From Deltaproteobacteria bacterium (GTDB taxonomy: Bacteria > Myxococcota > UBA796 > SXON01): DNA of 9,187 nucleotides. Made by a program: the position numbers and the translations under genes. Below the pieces are notes generated by a model. The model searched no databases. It worked only from the letters and a program-made list of their open reading frames with translations, and was not told the DNA's origin. The stretch covers positions 1 to 9,187 of the forward strand of contig CANKNP010000210.1 in NCBI GenBank assembly GCA_947483545.1. The letters run 5' to 3'. Below are positions 5,805 to 9,187 of the stretch, one piece after another. How positions within the stretch are numbered: position 1 is the stretch's first letter; each line of letters starts with the position of its first letter.

Positions 5805-7001
5805 GCAAGCCTCGACGACCACCGCGATGCCCTGTCCGCCGCCGATGCACGCGCTGCCAAGACCATAACGCGCCTTGCGACGGCGCAGTTCGTGAATCAG
5901 GGTGCCGGTGATTCGCGCGCCGGAAGCGGCCAGCGGGTGGCCGAGGGAGATGGCGCCGCCGTTGACGTTCGTGATCGAGCGGTCCAGCCCAAGCGCCTTC
6001 TCGACGGCCAGGTATTGGGGTGCGAAGGCCTCATTCACCTCGGCGAGGCCCAGATCGGCGACGCTCAAGCCCGCGATCTCAAGCGCCCGCTTGGACGCCG
6101 GCACAGGGCCGATGCCCATAATCGTCGGGTCGCAGCCTGCCACGCCCCAGCTCACAAGCCGCGCAATGGGCGTCAAACCCCGCTTCTCGGCCCACTTCGC
6201 GTCCGCGATCACCAGGCTTGCGGCACCGTCGCAGATCCCCGAGGCGTTGCCCGCGGTGACAAGGCCGTCTTTCTTGAAGTACGCCGGAAGCTTGGCCAAC
6301 GCGGCCATGTCGGACCGGCGAGGATGCTCGTCCTGCCGGAAGACGATGTCGCCCTTCTTGTTCTTGATGAGGAACGGGATGATCTCGTCGTTGAAACGTC
6401 CTGCTTCGTTCGCCGCGAACCAGCGCTCCTGGCTCGCGACCGCGACCTCGTCCACCGCCTCGCGGGACAGCCCGAATTGCTCGCCGAGCTTCTCGGCGGT
6501 CTGGGCCATCGCCATGCCGGTGAACGTGTCCGTCAGGCACTCCCACAGCAGATCCTTGAGCACCGGCGGACGCCCAAACTTCGCTGCGCCATCCCGCATG
6601 CCGTGCATCACGTGCGGCGCCATGCTCATGTTCTCGGTGCCGCCCGCCAGCACCACGCTCGCCTGACCCGTGAGGATTTGCTCGGCCGCGCTGATGATCG
6701 CCTGGAAGCCCGACCCGCAGAGCCGGTTGACGGTGAGCGCGGGCACGTGGACGGGGACCCCCGCCTTCAACCCGACGTGACGCGCCCCGTAGATCGCATC
6801 ATTGCTGGTCTGAAGCACGTTTCCGTAGATGACGTGGTCCACCTCGTCGGCTGACACCCCTGCCCTCTTGAGGGCCTCGACCGCGGTCGGCACCGCGAGA
6901 TCCTGGGCGTTGAAGTCCTTGAGTGCGCCACCTTGCGCGCCAAAGGCGGTGCGGCAGGCGGAGAGGATGACGATGTCGCGGGATTGGACGGAGAGGGCCA
7001 T
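5802..7001 (-). CDS. Acetyl-CoA C-acyltransferase (thiolase, ACAA2-like)
   Basis: 399 residues, full length for the thiolase family. All catalytic elements are present: nucleophile Cys95 in VNRLCGSGFQ (91-100), NEAF (323-326), His355 in GGAISLGHP (348-356) and Cys385 in CIGGGQG (385-391). The substrate-region strings GNASGICDGA, GIGPVPA and VNEAFAPQYLAVE closely resemble mitochondrial 3-ketoacyl-CoA thiolase ACAA2. The enzyme either cleaves 3-ketoacyl-CoA to acetyl-CoA plus a shortened acyl-CoA (last step of beta-oxidation) or condenses two acetyl-CoA; the sequence does not settle the preferred direction or chain length. The ATG at 7001 has GGAAG 5 nt upstream (7007-7011). The lipoprotein gene lies 65 bp upstream on the same strand, so read-through from that promoter is possible. 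No other beta-oxidation genes are in the window. The stop codon lies inside a hairpin repeat. Confidence 0.95.
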   Translation of the reverse strand: MALSVQSRDIVILSACRTAFGAQGGALKDFNAQDLAVPTAVEALKRAGVSADEVDHVIYGNVLQTSNDAIYGARHVGLKAGVPVHVPALTVNRLCGSGFQAIISAAEQILTGQASVVLAGGTENMSMAPHVMHGMRDGAAKFGRPPVLKDLLWECLTDTFTGMAMAQTAEKLGEQFGLSREAVDEVAVASQERWFAANEAGRFNDEIIPFLIKNKKGDIVFRQDEHPRRSDMAALAKLPAYFKKDGLVTAGNASGICDGAASLVIADAKWAEKRGLTPIARLVSWGVAGCDPTIMGIGPVPASKRALEIAGLSVADLGLAEVNEAFAPQYLAVEKALGLDRSITNVNGGAISLGHPLAASGARITGTLIHELRRRKARYGLGSACIGGGQGIAVVVEAC

Positions 7002-7066
7002 TTCAGCTTCCAGGGCGAGGGTTGAGCGGCCGCCGGCCTAACCCGTCGTCGGCTCCCCGCCGCTGG

Positions 7067-7906
7067 CTACCATCCATCCTGTACACAGCATCCGGCACTG
7101 TCGTAGTAGTCCGAGCCGGTGCCAATCGCCGTGCAGGCACCGTAACTATCCCAGTAGACCGCGGCACTTCCCGGGAGCTTGCCCTGGTCGAAGAGCGTGG
7201 TCGCGCCAAAGGTGAGCTCCTCCTCGGTTTGGACCACCTGCAGCATGCCGCCCTGCATCGCGAGGGGGTGACAATCCGTAGTTCCATCGAGGCAATCCTC
7301 GCCGTACCAGCCTGCGCCCCCCTCCGCGGTCTGGGCCAAGCCGAGCCACATGCCATGGGGATCGCTGTTCTCGAACGAGATCACCATCCAGGGGTTGCCG
7401 TCCACGTCGTCCTCGTAGGTCACCGTGGCCTCGACCTCGTCGATGCAGCCGTCGCAGTCGTCGTCCATCTGGTTCCAGGACTCAGCCCGAGGGAGCTCCG
7501 CGCTGCCGTCGTCACAGTCGTCGCCGCCGTACTCGTCGGAGTCGTGACCGTCGAGATCGCGGTCAAAGTCGTTGTCGCCGGCGCAGTCGGAGTCGATGCC
7601 GTCGTACCACTCGTCGGGGGCGCCCGGCTGCACGTCGCGGCTCGTGTCGTCGCAGTCATCCCCGCCGGAGGCGTAGTTTGCGTGCCCATCGCCGTCTTCA
7701 TCCACGCCATCGGCGAGGTCACAATTCTGGTCCACGTCGTCGCCCACGGTGTCCTCGGCGCCGGGGTTCCAATCGGGGTTTTCGTTGGCGCAGTCACCCT
7801 GTTCGCCGGTGTAGCCATCCTCGTCCCAGTCGCCTTCAGCGGGATCGGTGGCCTCGCCCTTGTACCCGCAGGCGAAGAGAGAGAGGATGATCAAGGTGGA
7901 AGGCAT
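7067..7906 (-). CDS. Lipoprotein with MopE-type Asp-rich metal-binding repeats
   Basis: 279 residues from the ATG at 7906. A strong Shine-Dalgarno (AAAGGAGA, 7911-7918) decides this start over an in-frame TTG at 7927. The short hydrophobic leader ends in LFAC (10-13), a plausible lipobox giving a mature lipoprotein anchored at Cys13. It lacks a basic residue, so the signal is atypical. Residues 26-158 hold about four degenerate copies of the putative metal-binding motif (MopE/PF11617 type): DGYTGEQGDCANENPDWNPG (30-49), DEDGDGHANYASGGDDCDD (69-87), DRDLDGHDSDEYGGDDCDD (115-133), each followed by GxDxxC-like elements such as DDDCDGCID (148-156). Repeats of this kind probably bind calcium or copper, and their paired Cys may form disulfides. 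Residues 160-279 are a separate, Cys-containing domain I do not recognise, with WMVISFEN (173-180) and a CC pair at 273-274. A role at the cell surface or in the periplasm is inferred. Confidence 0.82.
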   Translation of the reverse strand: MPSTLIILSLFACGYKGEATDPAEGDWDEDGYTGEQGDCANENPDWNPGAEDTVGDDVDQNCDLADGVDEDGDGHANYASGGDDCDDTSRDVQPGAPDEWYDGIDSDCAGDNDFDRDLDGHDSDEYGGDDCDDGSAELPRAESWNQMDDDCDGCIDEVEATVTYEDDVDGNPWMVISFENSDPHGMWLGLAQTAEGGAGWYGEDCLDGTTDCHPLAMQGGMLQVVQTEEELTFGATTLFDQGKLPGSAAVYWDSYGACTAIGTGSDYYDSAGCCVQDGW

Positions 7907-7941
7907 GGAGTCTCCTTTCGCGTTCAAAGACGCTGGGCTCC

Positions 7942-7970
7942 GATATACACGACGGCGGGAGAGGTCGCAA
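7942..7970 (-). promoter_or_regulatory. Sigma-70-like promoter of the MopE-repeat lipoprotein gene
   Basis: On the minus strand TTGCGA (7965-7970) and TATATC (7942-7947) are spaced by exactly 17 bp. Transcription would start near 7935, giving a leader of about 28 nt that contains the strong ribosome site. The AT-rich -10 stands out in very GC-rich surroundings. Confidence 0.6.
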
Positions 7971-8148
7971 GAGGGGCGAGGGAGCGGTGGCGGGAGACGG
8001 AGGCCCGGGTCGTGAACGCGGGCGGGAAAGGAGGCCGAAAGAGGCGCGGGACTGGTCGCGGGGAGGGGCGGCTTGGGGCCCGGTTCGCGCCGTTCATGCC
8101 GGCCGGGGAACGCCGCTGGTCATCGTCGCGGTGGATCGGGCGGGGGAC

Positions 8149-8176
8149 TTGACGGCAGGGGGATCGGCGGGCTAAG
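8149..8176 (+). promoter_or_regulatory. tRNA-Pro promoter
   Basis: TTGACG (8149-8154), a 16-bp spacer and GCTAAG (8171-8176) precede the tRNA. A start near 8183 would leave only about 6 nt of 5' leader, normal for a tRNA gene. The rest of the gap between the lipoprotein promoter and the tRNA (7971-8148) shows nothing I can identify. Confidence 0.6.
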
Positions 8177-8188
8177 GGGCGGGTCCAT

Positions 8189-8266
8189 CGGGGTGTAGCT
8201 CAGCCTGGCTAGAGCGCTTGCTTCGGGAGCAAGAGGTCGTGGGTTCGAATCCCGCCACCCCGACCA
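8189..8266 (+). tRNA. tRNA-Pro (anticodon CGG), CCA encoded
   Basis: The full cloverleaf folds. The acceptor CGGGGTG (8189-8195) pairs with CACCCCG (8256-8262), followed by discriminator A8263 and an encoded CCA (8264-8266). The D-stem is GCTC/GAGC (8198-8201 and 8212-8215), and the anticodon stem is CTTGC/GCAAG (8217-8221 and 8229-8233) around TTCGGGA, with anticodon CGG at 8224-8226. The T-arm is GTGGG-TTCGAAT-CCCGC (8239-8255) with one G-U pair. It reads the CCG proline codon, a frequent codon in a GC-rich genome. It stands alone, with its own promoter upstream. No integrase gene or duplicated tRNA end was seen nearby. Confidence 0.97.
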
Positions 8267-8502
8267 CATTCAACCCGGTCTTTTCAGGGAATCAGCGGGT
8301 CGGGTTCGGGGATCGGGTCAGCAGTCTGGGTCAGCGGTGCCGGCCGGAGGTCGTTGCGCTGACCTGGTCAGCGGCTGGTGGGAGCCTGTTCGAGCGCGGC
8401 TGGGTGGGGCCGTTGGCGTGGCGCGAGAGTGCTGCGCCTGTGACCGAGGATGTCGTCACGGGCGGCGAGGTGGCCTTGCGGGAGGGCCCAGCAACGAGGG
8501 GC
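8267..8502. other. 236-bp gap after the tRNA with no recognised gene
   Basis: GC-rich sequence with GGTCAGC recurring three times (near 8316, 8331 and 8367) and no convincing coding frame. I see no T-tract terminator behind the tRNA. The hairpin at 8476-8494 is listed separately. Confidence 0.4.
8476..8494 (-). terminator. Possible terminator hairpin after the XRE gene
   Basis: On the minus strand TTGC and GGG pair with CCC and GCAA around a CCCT loop, with one bulged T, starting 8 nt beyond the stop codon. There is no T-tract, so this is weak. Confidence 0.3.
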
Positions 8503-9042
8503 TCATGGCCGCGGTGCGGTCCTTCCGACGACCGCTTCGACCACCCGCACGATCCCCGACAGCAGGGATCTGAGGCGCGGTTGCGGCAAGTTCGAGGCCT
8601 CGGCGAGCGCCCAGGGGACGTCCTTCTCCAGTCCGCCGAGGTCCCCCAGCAGGGGCAGCGCGATGGCCGTGAGTGGCCTGATCACGCCCGGCCCTTCGCC
8701 CGGCTCCAGCGCCCGAAGAATCCGGATCAGCGCCCACTCGTCCTCGGTCAATTCCGCCGGCGCACGAAGCGCTCGCTCGGCCACGATGTCGGCGTAGATC
8801 TCCGGTTCCGACCTGAACAGGCGGTCCTCTCGCGACGCGGTCCAGACCTCCGCCGGGGCAACGCCAAGCGCTTCGGCGATGCGGGCGCACGTCGCCCGAT
8901 CTGGTGCTTTGAGACGTCCGAGTTCGATCTGAGCGATCCTCCCCGGGGTGCGCCCGATCCTCGCATCGAGGTCCGCCTGGGACATGCCGACGCGCGCGCG
9001 CCAGGCACGCAGGGCTGCGGGGAAGCCATCGGTCTTGCTCAT
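8503..9042 (-). CDS. XRE-family helix-turn-helix transcriptional regulator
   Basis: 179 residues. Residues 8-68 match an XRE/Cro-type DNA-binding domain: ALRAWRARVGMSQADLDARI (10-29) covers helices 1 and 2, GRTPGRIAQIELGRLKAP (30-47) the recognition-helix region, and ARIAEALGVAPAEVW (53-67) closes the fold. The remainder (70-179) has an acidic helical part (ELTEDEWALIRILRALEPGE, 97-116) and a hydrophobic stretch that I do not recognise. A GTG three codons upstream (9051) is also possible, but the ATG at 9042 has AGGTG at usual distance and is preferred. The promoter region behind it (9097-9142) holds inverted half-sites that could be its own operator. No toxin, peptidase or phage gene adjoins it, so what it regulates is unknown; the nearest candidate is a divergent gene at the right edge. 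Confidence 0.85.
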   Translation of the reverse strand: MSKTDGFPAALRAWRARVGMSQADLDARIGRTPGRIAQIELGRLKAPDRATCARIAEALGVAPAEVWTASREDRLFRSEPEIYADIVAERALRAPAELTEDEWALIRILRALEPGEGPGVIRPLTAIALPLLGDLGGLEKDVPWALAEASNLPQPRLRSLLSGIVRVVEAVVGRTAPRP

Positions 9043-9096
9043 GACGGCCACCTATCCCTTGGGGCGGGAAAGCAGGGCGAGAGATCCGGGGAGGTC

Positions 9097-9142
9097 TTGA
9101 CGTACACGGTGATTATGTGTAACACTACGCGGAGTGAAGCAA
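9097..9142. promoter_or_regulatory. Divergent promoter/operator-like region of the XRE gene
   Basis: Unlike its surroundings this stretch is AT-richer. On the plus strand TTGACG (9097-9102) lies 17 bp from TAACAC (9120-9125). On the minus strand CATAAT (9112-9117) with TTGCTT (9137-9142) gives a 19-bp spacer, slightly long. TACAC (9103-9107) and GTGTA (9117-9121) form an inverted repeat, and GTGTAACAC (9117-9125) forms a second overlapping one. These half-sites overlap both candidate promoters, as expected for an autoregulating repressor, but binding is inference. Confidence 0.4.
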
Positions 9143-9146
9143 CTTT

Positions 9147-9187
9147 ATGCAAAGCACGATCAACCCACATGCCCCCTGCGCCGAACA
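9147..9187 (+). CDS. Possible start of a divergent gene, cut by the right edge
   Basis: An ATG at 9147 opens a frame that stays open for 13 codons to the window end (MQSTINPHAPCAE). A purine-rich GGAGTGAAG (9131-9139) precedes it, and the plus-strand promoter candidate at 9097-9125 points into it. An ATG at 9169 in another frame is an alternative. Too little is visible to name a product or be sure the gene exists. Confidence 0.25.
   Translation, partial: MQSTINPHAPCAE

Noticed and set aside
5778..6854. 358-codon plus-strand frame
   Set aside because: It is the antisense shadow of the thiolase, whose catalytic motifs are all intact on the minus strand.
7022..8152. 376-codon plus-strand frame with long Val/Ala hydrophobic stretches that resemble a membrane protein
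   Set aside because: It is antisense to the Asp-rich metal-binding repeats. Asp codons (GAC) read backwards give Val codons (GTC), which creates the false hydrophobic pattern. The minus-strand gene has a promoter, ribosome site and recognised repeats.
8316..8373. Three GGTCAGC copies as a possible repeat array
   Set aside because: The units are 7 bp, irregularly spaced and lie in low-complexity GC-rich sequence. They do not form a CRISPR or iteron pattern.
8189..8502. tRNA-linked integration site of a mobile element
   Set aside because: The tRNA is intact, but I found no duplicate of its 3' end, no integrase and no phage genes in the window.

Overview
The window is strongly GC-rich and reads as a chromosomal stretch of a Gram-negative bacterium, most likely a myxobacterium or relative (Myxococcota). 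Three signs point there together: a small PKD-domain exported protein whose tail resembles a MYXO-CTERM sorting signal (Gly-rich, Cys, hydrophobic stretch, Arg-rich end), a lipoprotein built of Asp-rich MopE-type metal-binding repeats, and a large GT-C membrane glycosyltransferase of a type common in that group. The taxonomic placement is inference; no marker gene is present.

Layout, left to right. Positions 1-2459 (minus) hold a glycosyltransferase-like membrane protein cut off by the left edge. It sits 24 bp downstream of a PspA/IM30-family gene (2484-3197, minus), and the two probably form an operon. A 170-bp divergent spacer with a 24-bp direct repeat separates pspA from a small PKD/MYXO-CTERM-like gene (3368-3823, plus). 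That gene converges with a radical SAM/B12-binding-like gene (4020-5525, minus). A 276-bp non-coding spacer packed with hairpins (5526-5801) follows, then an ACAA2-type thiolase (5802-7001, minus) and a MopE-repeat lipoprotein (7067-7906, minus) with a good sigma-70-like promoter. A tRNA-Pro(CGG) with its own promoter lies at 8189-8266 (plus). The window ends with an XRE-family regulator (8503-9042, minus) and a divergent promoter/operator-like region, where another gene may begin at the right edge.

The genes do not form one obvious pathway. The left half is about the cell envelope (glycosyl transfer, membrane maintenance, surface-anchored PKD protein). The middle is metabolic (radical SAM enzyme of unknown reaction, thiolase of fatty-acid oxidation type). 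The right part is a lipoprotein, a tRNA and a regulator. I found no CRISPR array, transposase, integrase, or recognisable defence or toxin-antitoxin system. The most unusual structure is the hairpin cluster in 5589-5800, which includes two diverged copies of one hairpin with different stem sequences, one of them containing the thiolase stop codon. Several very long open frames lie antisense to real genes (183-3221, 5778-6854 and 7022-8152, all plus); I treat them as by-products of high GC.
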